A DNA stretch of 64,000 bases, from contig NC_017790.1 of the NCBI RefSeq assembly GCF_000252445.1, positions 1,222,501 through 1,286,500 on the forward strand, in the 5' to 3' direction. Within the stretch, counting starts at the first letter, position 1, and every line of letters begins with the position of its first letter. The DNA is from Deinococcus gobiensis I-0 (GTDB lineage: Bacteria > Deinococcota > Deinococci > Deinococcales > Deinococcaceae). This document shows, one piece after another, positions 41,851 to 51,881 of this stretch. The translations under genes were made by a program, and so were the position numbers. The notes beneath the pieces are model-generated. The model did not search any database. It was not told where the DNA came from and was given only the letters and a program-made list of their open reading frames with translations.

Positions 41851-42609
41851 ATGACCCACCTGCTCAGTGCCCAGGACGTGAACATCTACTACGGCGACAA
41901 GCACGCCGTGAAGAACGTCAACCTCAACGTGACCCAGGGCAGCGTGAACGCCCTGATCGGCCCCTCGGGCTGTGGCAAGACCACCTTCCTGCGCGCCATC
42001 AACCGCATGCACGACCTGACGCCCGGCGCGCGCGTGACCGGCACCATCCTGCTCGACGGCGAGAACATCTACAGCCCCGGCGTGGACCCGGTGAACATGC
42101 GCCGCCGCGTGGGCATGGTGTTCCAGAAGCCCAACCCCTTTCCGACCATGAGCGTGTTCGACAACGTGGTTTCGGGCCTCAAGCTCGCGGGGATGCGCGA
42201 CAACAAGCGCCTGATGGAGATCGCCGAGCGCTCGCTGCGCGGGGCCGCCCTGTGGGAGGAGGTCAAGGACCGCCTCAAGACCCCGGCCACCGGCCTCTCG
42301 GGCGGGCAGCAGCAGCGCCTGTGCATCGCCCGCGCGCTCGCGGTCGAACCCGAGATCCTGCTCATGGACGAGCCGACCTCGGCGCTCGACCCGGCCAGCA
42401 CCGCCAAGATCGAGGACCTGATGAGCGACCTCAAGAAGGTCACGACCATCGTCATCGTGACCCACAACATGCACCAGGCCGCGCGTGTGAGCGACACGAC
42501 CTCGTTTTTCCTCAACGGTGATCTCGTCGAGCACGGGCAGACCGCCCAGATTTTCCAGACGCCGCGCGACGAGCGCACCGAGGCCTACGTGACGGGCCGC
42601 TTCGGCTGA
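41851..42609 (+). CDS. pstB: Phosphate ABC transporter ATP-binding protein PstB
   Basis: The 252-residue ATPase powers phosphate import. It contains Walker [10 protein letters not shown] (about 33-41), the Pst-specific [17 protein letters not shown], signature [19 protein letters not shown] and Walker [12 protein letters not shown], then [12 protein letters not shown]. The ribosome site is CGGAGACGCC. It ends the pstCAB run and is followed by a strong hairpin. Confidence 0.98.
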   Translation: MTHLLSAQDVNIYYGDKHAVKNVNLNVTQGSVNALIGPSGCGKTTFLRAINRMHDLTPGARVTGTILLDGENIYSPGVDPVNMRRRVGMVFQKPNPFPTMSVFDNVVSGLKLAGMRDNKRLMEIAERSLRGAALWEEVKDRLKTPATGLSGGQQQRLCIARALAVEPEILLMDEPTSALDPASTAKIEDLMSDLKKVTTIVIVTHNMHQAARVSDTTSFFLNGDLVEHGQTAQIFQTPRDERTEAYVTGRFG

Positions 42610-42623
42610 AGCTCCTCTGCGAC

Positions 42624-42661
42624 GAGGCCGCCCCCGGTGCCTTCCGGCCGGGGGCGGCCTC
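42624..42661 (+). terminator. Terminator of the pst operon
   Basis: A perfect 14-bp GC stem (42624-42637 with 42648-42661, ten-base loop) is followed by CTTGT. The U-tract is weak but the stem is very stable. It lies between pstB and the end of the convergent small gene. Confidence 0.7.
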
Positions 42662-42670
42662 CTTGTCGGG

Positions 42671-42985
42671 TCACTTGCCCGCGAAGGGCTGGAAGATCTC
42701 GTGCTGGCCGTACCACGCGGCGTGGGCGTCGTGGTCGACCGGAAAGAGCCGCGTGAGCGCCTGGGCATCGGCCTCGGTGATGTCGCGCACCTGGAACTCG
42801 GCGAGGTAGGTGTCCACGTCGGGGTAGCGGCGGTCCTCGCCGGCCACATGCACATGCAGGTGGGCGTGCCCGGCGTCGCCGCTGTCGTCGAAGCGGCGCT
42901 CAAGGTGGTCCTGCCAGCGCCGGAACTCGGCCGCGCCCATCACCACGAAGCCCTGTCCCTTGTAGTCGATCAGTTTGTAAGCCAT
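42671..42985 (-). CDS. Conserved-type hypothetical protein (104 residues)
   Basis: I do not recognise this 104-residue acidic protein. It starts MAYKLIDYKGQGFVVMGAAEF and is rich in His and Asp (GHAHLHVHVAG, FPVDHDAHAAW), which might bind metal. It contains no Cys and no membrane helix. A TAGGAT -10 element (42991-42996, minus strand) ends five bases before the ATG, suggesting a real leaderless gene. It sits between pstB and phoU but on the opposite strand, so a role in phosphate uptake is not implied by an operon. Confidence 0.7.
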   Translation of the reverse strand: MAYKLIDYKGQGFVVMGAAEFRRWQDHLERRFDDSGDAGHAHLHVHVAGEDRRYPDVDTYLAEFQVRDITEADAQALTRLFPVDHDAHAAWYGQHEIFQPFAGK

Positions 42986-43048
42986 GGCTCATCCTAAAGT
43001 GAGGCCATCCTGACCTGCCCGTCACATGAAGGTGAGATATTGGGCGAC

Positions 43049-43717
43049 ATGACGGACCTGGCGGCAGCAGGAGTGCAGGGGGACCGCTCCTTTGTCACGG
43101 GGCGTTTCCTGCGGATGCTCAGCATTACGCTCGAACAGCTCGACGCGGTGCGCGACGCCAATACCCGCGCCGAGTTCGCGGGCCTGGGCGCACGGGCCAA
43201 GGTGCTGGAGCGAGAGACCGACGCGCTGGAACGCGAGATCGAGGAAGCGTGTCTGGCGGCCTTCTCGGGCTGCGTCAAGGGCGATCTGGGCTTCTATCTC
43301 ATGGTCTTTCGCAGCCTGACCAACCTGGAACGGGTGGGCGACTACGCCTTCTCGGTGGCGCGCGACCTGGAGACCTTCGCGCCGCGCGCCCGCAGCGCCA
43401 CCCTGCAGGACGTGCTGCCCCTGGTGAGGCTGCTGTCGGTCATGGTCGAGCGCCTCGCCTACGCCTTCGCCGAGCGCGACGTGGCGGCGGCCCGCGAGGT
43501 CATGGTGCTGGATTTCGAGCAGGTGGACGCCCTGTACGAGCAGATGCAGCGCGCCAGCCTGACCCGGCTGGTCGAGCGCCCCGAGGACGTGGAGGTCGCC
43601 CTGACCGCCAGCCGCATGGCCCGCAACCTCGAGCGCCTGGGCGACCATCTCGTGAACGTGGCCGAGCGCCTCGAAGCCCTGGTGCTGGGCACCGCGCCGC
43701 CCGCGCCTACGCCCTGA
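43049..43717 (+). CDS. phoU: PhoU-family phosphate-signalling protein
   Basis: The 222-residue all-helical protein has the PhoU repeat: SFVTGRFLRMLSITLEQLDAV, then a metal-binding E/D-rich helix LERETDALEREIEEACL, FRSLTNLERVGDYAFSVARDL and the second repeat ASRMARNLERLGDHLVNVAERL. PhoU links PstSCAB to Pho two-component signalling and prevents phosphate toxicity. ATG 43049 and TTG 43040 are possible starts. A GATATT sequence just upstream (43036-43041) may act as -10. phoB and phoR are not in the window. Confidence 0.9.
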   Translation: MTDLAAAGVQGDRSFVTGRFLRMLSITLEQLDAVRDANTRAEFAGLGARAKVLERETDALEREIEEACLAAFSGCVKGDLGFYLMVFRSLTNLERVGDYAFSVARDLETFAPRARSATLQDVLPLVRLLSVMVERLAYAFAERDVAAAREVMVLDFEQVDALYEQMQRASLTRLVERPEDVEVALTASRMARNLERLGDHLVNVAERLEALVLGTAPPAPTP

Positions 43718-43730
43718 GCGGCCGGTCCGC

Positions 43731-43832
43731 GTGAAAGGCCGCTGGCCCTGGGTGCTCGTCGCCGTCCTGTTTGCCGCCGTCGCCCTGCTGAGCCTGGGCG
43801 CGGTGCTGTGGGGCTTCTGGCTGGGGCGCTGA
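43731..43832 (+). CDS. Small single-span membrane protein (33 residues)
   Basis: A GTG-initiated frame 13 bases after phoU encodes a basic start (MKGRWPW) and one hydrophobic helix (VLVAVLFAAVALLSLGAVLW) ending in GFWLGR. The shape is that of a small inner-membrane protein with a Lys/Arg cytosolic end. No clear Shine-Dalgarno is present; coupling to phoU translation is possible. Support is limited to composition, hydropathy and position. Confidence 0.4.
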   Translation: MKGRWPWVLVAVLFAAVALLSLGAVLWGFWLGR

Positions 43833-43893
43833 GGCCCGCGTCCGTCCCGGACTGCCGATCCCCCTGTGCCGGGCCTGTCCTACACTCGCCGGC

Positions 43894-45684
43894 ATGACCA
43901 CAATCCCGGACATGCCCCGCTGGCGCACCGACGACCTGTACCCAGGTCTGGACGCGCCGCAGCTCGCCGCCGACCTCGCCGGGCTGCGCGCGGACGTGGC
44001 GGCGCTGGAAGCGGCCTTTGACCGCCTGAACGTGCGTCAGGGCGGCGAGGTGACGCCGGACGCGCTGGAGACCGTGCTGGACGGCATGAACAGTATCGCC
44101 TTGCAGTTGGGGGCCGTCCGCAGTTACCTGAACGCCTTTACCTCGACCGACAGCCGTGACGCCCTGGCCCAGCAGAAGATGGGCGAGCTGACCACCCTGG
44201 CCCTGCCGCTGGGGCCGCTGCGCTCGCGCCTGACCGCGTGGCTGGGTGGCCTGGACGACGCGGGTCTGCACCGGCTGTTCCTGGCCTCGGCGGTCGCCCG
44301 CGACCACGAGTACTTCCTGCGGCGCAGCGTCCAGCTCGCCCGCCACCAGATGACCCCGCCCGAGGAGGACCTCGCCGCGCGGCTGCGGCCCAGCGGCGCG
44401 GGCGGCTGGAGCAAGCTGCACGGCAACTACACCAGCCAGCTCACGGGCGAGTACCGGGGCGAGCGGCTGCCCGTGACCGCCCTGCGCGCCCTGGCGACCG
44501 ACCCCGACGAGGCGGTGCGCCGGGAGGCGTTCGGGGCCGAGCTGGACGTGTGGCAGGGTGCCGAACTCGTCTGCGCCGCCGCCCTGAACGGCGTGAAGGG
44601 TGAGGAGGGCACCCTGGCCCGCCGCCGGGGCTACGCCGACGCGGTGGCCCCCAGTCTGGTCACGCACGGCATCGACCGCGAGACGCTGGAGGCCATGCAG
44701 GGCGCGGTCGTGCGCTCGCTGCCCGATTTCCGGCGCTACTTCGCGGCCAAGGCGCGGGCGCTGGGCAAGCCGGCCCTGGACTGGTGGGACCTGTTCGCGC
44801 CGCTGGGCGAGTCGCAGACCGAGTGGACCTACGCGGCCGGGGCCGACTTCGTGGAAGGGCAGTTCCGGGGCTACAGCGACCGTCTGGGCGATTTCGCCGC
44901 GCGGGCCTTCCGCGAGGACTGGGTGGACGCCGGGCCGCGTGACGGCAAGCGGGGCGGAGCCTTCTGTATGGGCTGGGCAGGCGACGCCAGCCGCATCCTG
45001 ATGAACCACAGCCCCAGCCTGGACAGCGTCTCGACCCTGGCGCACGAACTCGGGCACGGCTACCACAATCTCGTCAAGGCGCCGCGCACGCCCCTGCAAC
45101 GCGAGACACCCATGACGCTGGCCGAGACCGCCTCCATCTTCTGCGAGACGATCATCCAGAACGCGGCGCTGGAGACGGCGACCGGGGCCGAGCGCCTGTA
45201 TGTCCTGGAGACGCAGCTCCTGGGGCACGCGCAGGTCGTCGTGGACATCCACAGCCGCTTTCTGTTCGAGCGCGCGGTCTTCGAGAAGCGGGAGGAACGC
45301 GACCTGACCCCGCAGGAACTGTGCGACCTGATGACCGGCGCGCAGCGCGAGACCTACGGCGACGCCCTGGCGACCCTGCACCCCTACATGTGGGCAGTCA
45401 AGCCGCACTACTACAGTCTGGGCTTCTACAACTACCCCTACACCTTCGGGCTGCTCTTCGGCCTGGGGCTCTACGCCCAGTACGAGGGGGCCCGGCGGGC
45501 CGGCGACGTGGCCGACTTCCAGCGCCGCTACGACGAGCTGCTCTCGGCGACCGGTCTGGCCGATCCCCTCACGCTCGCCGCGCGCTTCGGTATCGACCTG
45601 CACGCCCCCGACTTCTGGGAGGGCAGCCTGGACGTGATCCGCAATCAGATCGCGGCGTACGTGGAGGTGGTGGACGGGCTGTAA
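43894..45684 (+). CDS. pepF: M3-family oligoendopeptidase (PepF type)
   Basis: The 596-residue cytosolic zinc peptidase degrades short peptides. The active site is LAHELGHGYHN, with HELGH at residues 385-389 and a downstream Glu in AETASIFCETI as third ligand. The N-terminal helical lobe (about 10-190) and the C-terminal SLGFYNYPYTFGLLFGLGLY segment are typical of PepF. A TACACT -10 (43881-43886) ends seven bases before the ATG, giving a leaderless mRNA. The next gene is convergent. Confidence 0.95.
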   Translation: MTTIPDMPRWRTDDLYPGLDAPQLAADLAGLRADVAALEAAFDRLNVRQGGEVTPDALETVLDGMNSIALQLGAVRSYLNAFTSTDSRDALAQQKMGELTTLALPLGPLRSRLTAWLGGLDDAGLHRLFLASAVARDHEYFLRRSVQLARHQMTPPEEDLAARLRPSGAGGWSKLHGNYTSQLTGEYRGERLPVTALRALATDPDEAVRREAFGAELDVWQGAELVCAAALNGVKGEEGTLARRRGYADAVAPSLVTHGIDRETLEAMQGAVVRSLPDFRRYFAAKARALGKPALDWWDLFAPLGESQTEWTYAAGADFVEGQFRGYSDRLGDFAARAFREDWVDAGPRDGKRGGAFCMGWAGDASRILMNHSPSLDSVSTLAHELGHGYHNLVKAPRTPLQRETPMTLAETASIFCETIIQNAALETATGAERLYVLETQLLGHAQVVVDIHSRFLFERAVFEKREERDLTPQELCDLMTGAQRETYGDALATLHPYMWAVKPHYYSLGFYNYPYTFGLLFGLGLYAQYEGARRAGDVADFQRRYDELLSATGLADPLTLAARFGIDLHAPDFWEGSLDVIRNQIAAYVEVVDGL

Positions 45685-45726
45685 ACCGGGAGGGAAGTGG
45701 GGCCGCCCCCACTCCCCGCACCCGCC

Positions 45727-47343
<1,617 letters not shown>

Positions 47344-47401
47344 ACCCTGCACACTACGCGCCCCGGCGTGAGAGGGTTGCGGACCCCGCGCGGGCCGGGC
47401 T

Positions 47402-47908
47402 TCAGGACCGCCGCCCGGCGGTTCCCAGCCGCGCCCCCATCGCTCCGGCGCGGGCCGTGAGCAGCGCGGCGGCCTCGGGCGGCAGGTGCGCGCGCGCCGC
47501 CTGCCCGAACAGCGCGAGCCAGCGCGCCAGATGCTCGCCACGAATGCCCAGCCCGGCGTGGACCGTATTCAGGTTGCCTCGCCAGGGGGGGCCGTCCGGT
47601 CCGGCCCCGCCCAGCACCGTGGACCAGAAGGCGGCGACATGTTCCAGATGTGCGGGCCAGTCGCGCACGTGCGCCGCGAACACCGGTCCCAGCAGGGGGT
47701 CGAGCGCCGCGCGGGCGTAGAAGTCGGTCAGGACGATGTGCAGGGCCGCCTCGCCTCCCACAGCCTCCAGCGGCGTCGCCGGGCGCCGCGAGCGCTGGGT
47801 GTCCAGCCGTGCCAGGAACGCGCGCAGCAGTGTGGGGGGCGGTTGCGGGCCCGCCCAGGCCGTCACGCGGTCCAGCTCCCAGTGCAGGGCGCGGAGGCTG
47901 CCGGCCAC
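47402..47908 (-). CDS. Group III truncated haemoglobin domain (start uncertain)
   Basis: The 168-residue reading frame contains a full group III truncated globin (about residues 45-165). The pattern is LHIVLTDFYARAALDPLLGPVF, WPAHLEHVAAFWSTVLGG, the probable proximal His in NTVHAGLGI and HLARWLALFGQAA. Such haemoglobins bind O2, NO or peroxide and are often tied to redox defence. Residues 1-40 are probably not globin but the end of a fused N-terminal domain. If the frameshift upstream is real, only an internal start (GTG 47908 or later) makes this part. The terminator is not visible. Confidence 0.7.
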   Translation of the reverse strand: MAGSLRALHWELDRVTAWAGPQPPPTLLRAFLARLDTQRSRRPATPLEAVGGEAALHIVLTDFYARAALDPLLGPVFAAHVRDWPAHLEHVAAFWSTVLGGAGPDGPPWRGNLNTVHAGLGIRGEHLARWLALFGQAARAHLPPEAAALLTARAGAMGARLGTAGRRS

Positions 47909-48242
47909 CTCGGCCCACGCATGGACCGTGGCTCCGGCCGGCGGCCCGGCCCAGTCGGGCTGGCCCGCGTGGACCCGTGCCCCCAGCGCCCGCGCCTGCC
48001 AAGGCGGCCCCGCTGCCCCAGGCCAGCACCGGCACGCCGCGCCGCAGCGCCCCGCTCAGGAGCTGGAGCAGCGCCCAGCGGTCCGGCCGTTCCCGCAGGT
48101 CGGCCGCCGGGCCGCCGTCGTGCGCCGCGAACAGCCCCCCGGCCCCGGCCAGCGTGTCCGCAGAAAGGGGCGCCGCCTCCGGCCAGCCCATCTGGGGGCT
48201 ATCCGGAAGCGGCGCGGTGGTCAGCAGGAGGGGGGAGGCCAT
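47402..48242 (-). pseudogene. Frameshifted gene: degenerate amidotransferase-like domain plus group III truncated haemoglobin
   Basis: Two frames carry one continuous-looking protein. From ATG 48242 the first reads MASPLLLTTAPLPDSPQMGW... up to ALRRGVPVLAWGSGAAL (about residue 80). The second, entered near 48003-47998 by skipping one G, continues QARALGARVHAGQPDW, RALHWELDRVTAW, LLRAFLARL and then a truncated haemoglobin (VGGEAALHIVLTDFYARA, HLEHVAAFW, NLNTVHAGLGI, HLARWLALF). The first part resembles a class I glutamine amidotransferase strand-turn (PVLGICLG) with the Cys replaced. An independent globin start at GTG 47908 is possible. It follows the cytochrome c gene by 22 bases. Confidence 0.6.
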
Positions 48243-48264
48243 GGGGCCGGGAGATCCGGGCCGC

Positions 48265-48963
48265 TTATTCCAGCGACTTGAAGTAGGCGTGCAGGTTGGC
48301 GATGTCCTGGTCGCTGACCTGCGTGGACGTGAAGCGCGGCATGACCTGTCCGAGCGTCTTGTTGGGGGCGCGGCCCTCCCGTAGCGTGGTCGTGAACTGC
48401 TCGACCGTCCAGTTGCCGGGGTTCAGCTCGCCCTTGAGGGCCGGGCCGATGCCGCCCGATGCGCCCTGGCCGTGGCAGCCCGCGCAGTTGCCCGCGAAGA
48501 CCTTCTCGCCAGCCGCGGCGTCGCCGGTCGCCGTCGCCGCGTTGGTGTCGGCCTGGGCCGCCGCCTTGTCGGCGTTGGGCTGGCCGGTGGCCCCGGCGGC
48601 GTTGTCGGTGGTGGCCTGGGCGGTGCCGGCATTGTTGGTGCCGTCGGTGGCCGCGCTGCCCTGGGCGGTGCTGCCGCCGTTCTGCGCGCCGCCGCTGGCC
48701 GCCACGGCCCCGTTCGAGCCGCCCTGGGTGCCGCCCTGGTTCTCCTGCTTGACGTTGCCCTGGGCGCTGGGGGCACCGGCCTCGCCGGTCGCGGCGCTCT
48801 GGGCGCTGGGGGCTTCCTCGCTGGGCACGCCGGCCGCGCCGGAGTTGGCCGGGCCCTCGGCCGCCGCTTCCTCGTGGTGGGTGGCGTTGCGGAAGCCCAG
48901 GAACGAGCCTCCCAAAGTCAGGGCCACCAGCAGGGTCATGGTGACGGCGAACGTGTTCTTCAT
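48265..48963 (-). CDS. Membrane-anchored c-type cytochrome with long low-complexity linker
   Basis: The 232-residue protein has an N-terminal membrane helix (FAVTMTLLVALTLGGSFLGF) that may stay as an anchor. A linker of about 120 residues made almost only of Ala, Gly, Ser, Thr, Gln and Asn follows, then a C-terminal cytochrome c domain. The haem motif is CAGCH (160-164) and the sixth ligand is the Met of VMPRF. It would carry electrons at the membrane surface. A TAGGCT -10 (48971-48976, minus strand) ends seven bases before the ATG. It is the first gene before the globin-containing gene. Confidence 0.9.
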   Translation of the reverse strand: MKNTFAVTMTLLVALTLGGSFLGFRNATHHEEAAAEGPANSGAAGVPSEEAPSAQSAATGEAGAPSAQGNVKQENQGGTQGGSNGAVAASGGAQNGGSTAQGSAATDGTNNAGTAQATTDNAAGATGQPNADKAAAQADTNAATATGDAAAGEKVFAGNCAGCHGQGASGGIGPALKGELNPGNWTVEQFTTTLREGRAPNKTLGQVMPRFTSTQVSDQDIANLHAYFKSLE

Positions 48964-49080
48964 AGGTCCGAGCCTACCATACGGTCAGGGGGCGTTTGCC
49001 CGCCCTGCACGCGCCCCTTGCCGGACAGAACAAACCTTTAGAGAGGGCGGGGCCGGCCCCCGGAAGGTTTACCTTGGCAT

Positions 49081-49419
49081 ATGACCTTGGGCCAGCAAGA
49101 ACAGCGATTGCAAGACGTTCTGGCTGTTCTCGACGCTGCCCGCGTTCCGCCGGCCCAGGGCCGCGCGGTTTCCGGTGCGCTGCGGGGCTTGGCCGACCAG
49201 CAGGCCGACCTCGACCGGCTCCTGACCGAGATGTGCCGCGACCTGACGGACGTGATCGGTCTGCTCGGCACCCTGGAAGCGGAGGACGAGGAGCAGGCGC
49301 GGGCGCGCGGCCAGATGCTGGGCCACCTGCGCGGCGACCTCTCGCAGATGCGCACGGCCCACCGCGCCGTGCAGCAGCTCGCCGGAACGACCTACCTGAG
49401 CTTCTACGCCCTGCTCTGA
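49081..49419 (+). CDS. Helical hypothetical protein (112 residues)
   Basis: I do not recognise this small protein. It is predicted fully helical by its heptad-like spacing (QEQRLQDVLAVLDAARV, LADQQADLDRLLTEM, DLTDVIGLLGTLEAE, LGHLRGDLSQMRTAH), without membrane helices, and has one Cys. A coiled-coil or four-helix bundle is likely. A TACCTT -10 (49070-49075) ends five bases before the ATG, supporting a real leaderless gene. It precedes the short-chain dehydrogenase by 87 bases. Confidence 0.65.
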   Translation: MTLGQQEQRLQDVLAVLDAARVPPAQGRAVSGALRGLADQQADLDRLLTEMCRDLTDVIGLLGTLEAEDEEQARARGQMLGHLRGDLSQMRTAHRAVQQLAGTTYLSFYALL

Positions 49420-49506
49420 GGGCGGCCAGAGCGACGCTCCGGGCACCTCCTGCCGGGTTAGGGAACCTGGCCGGGCCGCCCGGCAAAGACAAGGAGAAGG
49501 AGAAGC

Positions 49507-50226
49507 ATGGAACTGAGTGGAAAGACGGCCCTCGTGACGGGCGCAGGCAAAGGAATCGGCCTGGCCGTCGCGGAGGCGCTGGCGCGCGAGGGCGTGCATG
49601 TGGCGCTGCTCGCGCGGGACCGCGCTGCCCTGGAGACGGCGGCGGGTGACCTCGCCGGGCGCTACGGCGTAAAGACCCTGGCCCTGAGCGCCGACGTGGC
49701 CGACCGCGCCGCCGTGGACACGGCCGTCGCGCAGGCGGCGCAGCACCTGGGCGGCCTGGATATCGTGGTGAACAACGCGGGAACGGCGCAGTTCGGCAGC
49801 GTGCTCGACATGGACCCGGAAGACTGGGAGCGCATGATCCAGGTCAACCTGCTGGGCACCTACTACGTCACGCGCGCCGCGCTGCCGCACATGGTCCGGC
49901 AGGGGGGCGGCAACATCGTCAACGTCGCCTCGACCGCCGGCGAGAAGGGCGCGGCGACCGCCTCGGCCTACGCGGCGTCCAAGGCGGGCGTGATCGCCTT
50001 GACCGAAGCGCTGATGCCCGAGGTCCGTCGGCACGACATCCGGGTGATCCTGCTCAACCCCAGCACCGTGAACACCGATCTGGCCGCCAATCTGGGTCTC
50101 AGGATCGGGGCCGAGGACCACATGCTCCAGCCGAGCGACGTGGCCGACGTGCTGGTCTCCGCCCTGAAACTGCCCGCCCGCGCCCTGGTGCGCAACCTCT
50201 CGCTGCTGACCACCAACCCGCAGTAA
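49507..50226 (+). CDS. Short-chain dehydrogenase/reductase (FabG-like)
   Basis: The 239-residue oxidoreductase has the Rossmann TGAGKGIG (about 12-19), NNAG (about 88-91) and the catalytic Ser/Tyr155/Lys159 of the classical SDR family (VASTAGEKGAATASAYAASKAG). The Arg after the first strand (LARDR) suggests NADP(H). The length matches 3-ketoacyl-ACP reductase-like enzymes, but SDRs of this kind act on many substrates. A GAGAAGGAGAAGC ribosome site is strong. It is followed by an alcohol dehydrogenase after 35 bases, probably in one operon. Confidence 0.9.
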   Translation: MELSGKTALVTGAGKGIGLAVAEALAREGVHVALLARDRAALETAAGDLAGRYGVKTLALSADVADRAAVDTAVAQAAQHLGGLDIVVNNAGTAQFGSVLDMDPEDWERMIQVNLLGTYYVTRAALPHMVRQGGGNIVNVASTAGEKGAATASAYAASKAGVIALTEALMPEVRRHDIRVILLNPSTVNTDLAANLGLRIGAEDHMLQPSDVADVLVSALKLPARALVRNLSLLTTNPQ

Positions 50227-50261
50227 GCCCCCTTCTTTTCACTGCTTTTCAGGAGAATCCC

Positions 50262-51278
50262 ATGACCCGAACCATGAAAGTCGCCGCCGTCGCCCAGCCC
50301 GGAGCCCCTCTGGAAATCGTCGAGCGCGAGGTGCCCCGCGCCGGAGCCGGGCAGGTCGTCGTGAAGGTGCAGGCCTGCGGGATCTGCCACAGCGACAGCC
50401 TGACGGTGGACGGCACCTGGCCCGGTATCGAGTATCCGCGCGTGCCCGGCCACGAGATCGCGGGCGTGATCGAGGAGATCGGCGAAGGCGTGGTCGGCTG
50501 GGAAGCCGGTCAACGCGTGGGGGTCGGCTGGTACGGCGGCCACTGTGGCCACTGTGACCGCTGCCGCCGGGGCGACCTCGTGCTGTGCGAGAACGGCATG
50601 GTGCCGGGCGTGTCCTACGACGGCGGCTACGCCGAGTACGTGCAGGTCCCCGCGCAGACCCTCGCCCGCATTCCCGAGAGCCTCGCCGATGTGGACGCCG
50701 CGCCGCTGCTGTGCGCCGGGATCACGACCTTCAACGCGCTGCGCAACAGCGGCGTGCGCCCCGGCGAGGTCGTGGCCGTGCTGGGTCTGGGCGGTCTGGG
50801 CCACCTCGCCGTGCAGTACGCCGCCAAACTGGGCTTCGAGACGGTCGCCATCGCGCGCGGCCAGGAAAAGGGCGACTATGCCCGCGAACTGGGCGCGCAC
50901 CACTACATCGACAGCACCGCCGAGAACGTGGCCGAGCGCCTCACGGCCCTGGGCGGGGCCAAGATCGTGCTGGCGACTGTGACCAGCGGCAAGGCCATGA
51001 GCGACGCTTTCGGCGGGCTGGCGGTGGACGGCAAGATGATGGTGCTGGGCATCGCCGACAGCCCCATCGAGATCAACAGCGCGCAGGCCATCATGGGCCG
51101 GCGCTCGGTGCAGGGCTGGCCCTCGGGGGTCGCGGCCGACTCGGAAGACACCCTGGCCTTCAGTGCCCGCAGCGGCGTGCGGCCCCAGATCGAGGTCTAT
51201 CCGCTGGAGAAGGCGGCCGAGGCCTACGCCCGGATGCTCAGCGGCCAGGCCCGCTTCCGGGTGGTCCTGCAACCCTGA
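50262..51278 (+). CDS. Zinc-dependent alcohol dehydrogenase
   Basis: The 338-residue medium-chain dehydrogenase has the catalytic zinc ligands in ACGICHSD and GHEIAG, and the four-Cys structural zinc site in HCGHCDRCRRGDLVLCE. The NAD(P) fold is at VVAVLGLGGLGHLAVQYAAKLG. The closest pattern is AdhP-like alcohol dehydrogenases that act on ethanol or longer alcohols. The ribosome site AGGAGAATCCC is good. The neighbour upstream is an SDR, so the two may handle the same alcohol/carbonyl pair. Confidence 0.93.
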   Translation: MTRTMKVAAVAQPGAPLEIVEREVPRAGAGQVVVKVQACGICHSDSLTVDGTWPGIEYPRVPGHEIAGVIEEIGEGVVGWEAGQRVGVGWYGGHCGHCDRCRRGDLVLCENGMVPGVSYDGGYAEYVQVPAQTLARIPESLADVDAAPLLCAGITTFNALRNSGVRPGEVVAVLGLGGLGHLAVQYAAKLGFETVAIARGQEKGDYARELGAHHYIDSTAENVAERLTALGGAKIVLATVTSGKAMSDAFGGLAVDGKMMVLGIADSPIEINSAQAIMGRRSVQGWPSGVAADSEDTLAFSARSGVRPQIEVYPLEKAAEAYARMLSGQARFRVVLQP

Positions 51279-51343
51279 GCCGGGGGCCATACGAGACTTT
51301 AATTCCCCACAATCTGCCGGGATTTCTCCGGTAGACTGTGGGC

Positions 51344-51808
51344 ATGTGGGTGTCGACCAAAGCGCAGTACGGCCTCCGTGCCCTGATCGAGATCGCCCGG
51401 CGCGACGACGCGGCCGTGCCGCTCAAGGACGTGGCCGAACGCCAGGGCATCAGCCAGCACTACCTCGAACAGATCGCCAGCAACCTGCGCCGCGCGGGCT
51501 TCATCCGCAGCGTGCGCGGGGCGCACGGCGGGTACCGGCTGGCGCGCCCGGCCGCCGACATCAACGCCTACGACGTGGTCACGGCGATGGAGGGCAGTAT
51601 CGCCCCGGTGTCCTGCGTGGAAAACGACCATGTGTGCGACAACCAGAACGTGTGCGGCACCCAGGACCTGTGGCAGCGCGTGGATACGGCCCTGCGCGAC
51701 GTGCTGGGCGGCACCACCCTGGCCGACCTGATCGCCGAGAGCGACCGCGCCCAGCACGCCCGGCTGGTGCAGATCGACACGTCGTACGCGGGGTCTCTGG
51801 GCCGCTGA
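51344..51808 (+). CDS. Rrf2-family transcriptional regulator with Fe-S-type cysteines
   Basis: The 154-residue protein has an Rrf2 winged helix-turn-helix (VSTKAQYGLRALIEIARRD, LKDVAERQGISQHYLEQIASNLRRAGFIRSVRGAHGGYRLARP). Three Cys follow at 91, 98 and 104 (SCVENDHVC, then NVC), spaced close to the [2Fe-2S] ligands of IscR (92, 98, 104). It should sense Fe-S or redox state and control cysteine or Fe-S metabolism genes. The ATG is six bases past a TAGACT -10 (51332-51337). It is not part of an isc/suf cluster here. Its target operators are unknown. Confidence 0.9.
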   Translation: MWVSTKAQYGLRALIEIARRDDAAVPLKDVAERQGISQHYLEQIASNLRRAGFIRSVRGAHGGYRLARPAADINAYDVVTAMEGSIAPVSCVENDHVCDNQNVCGTQDLWQRVDTALRDVLGGTTLADLIAESDRAQHARLVQIDTSYAGSLGR

Positions 51809-51881
51809 GCCCCGCTCGCCTGTCCAGCCGCCGCCCCTGCGCGGCGGCCTTCCTTTGCCCGCAGGCCTTATCCTGGGAGGG

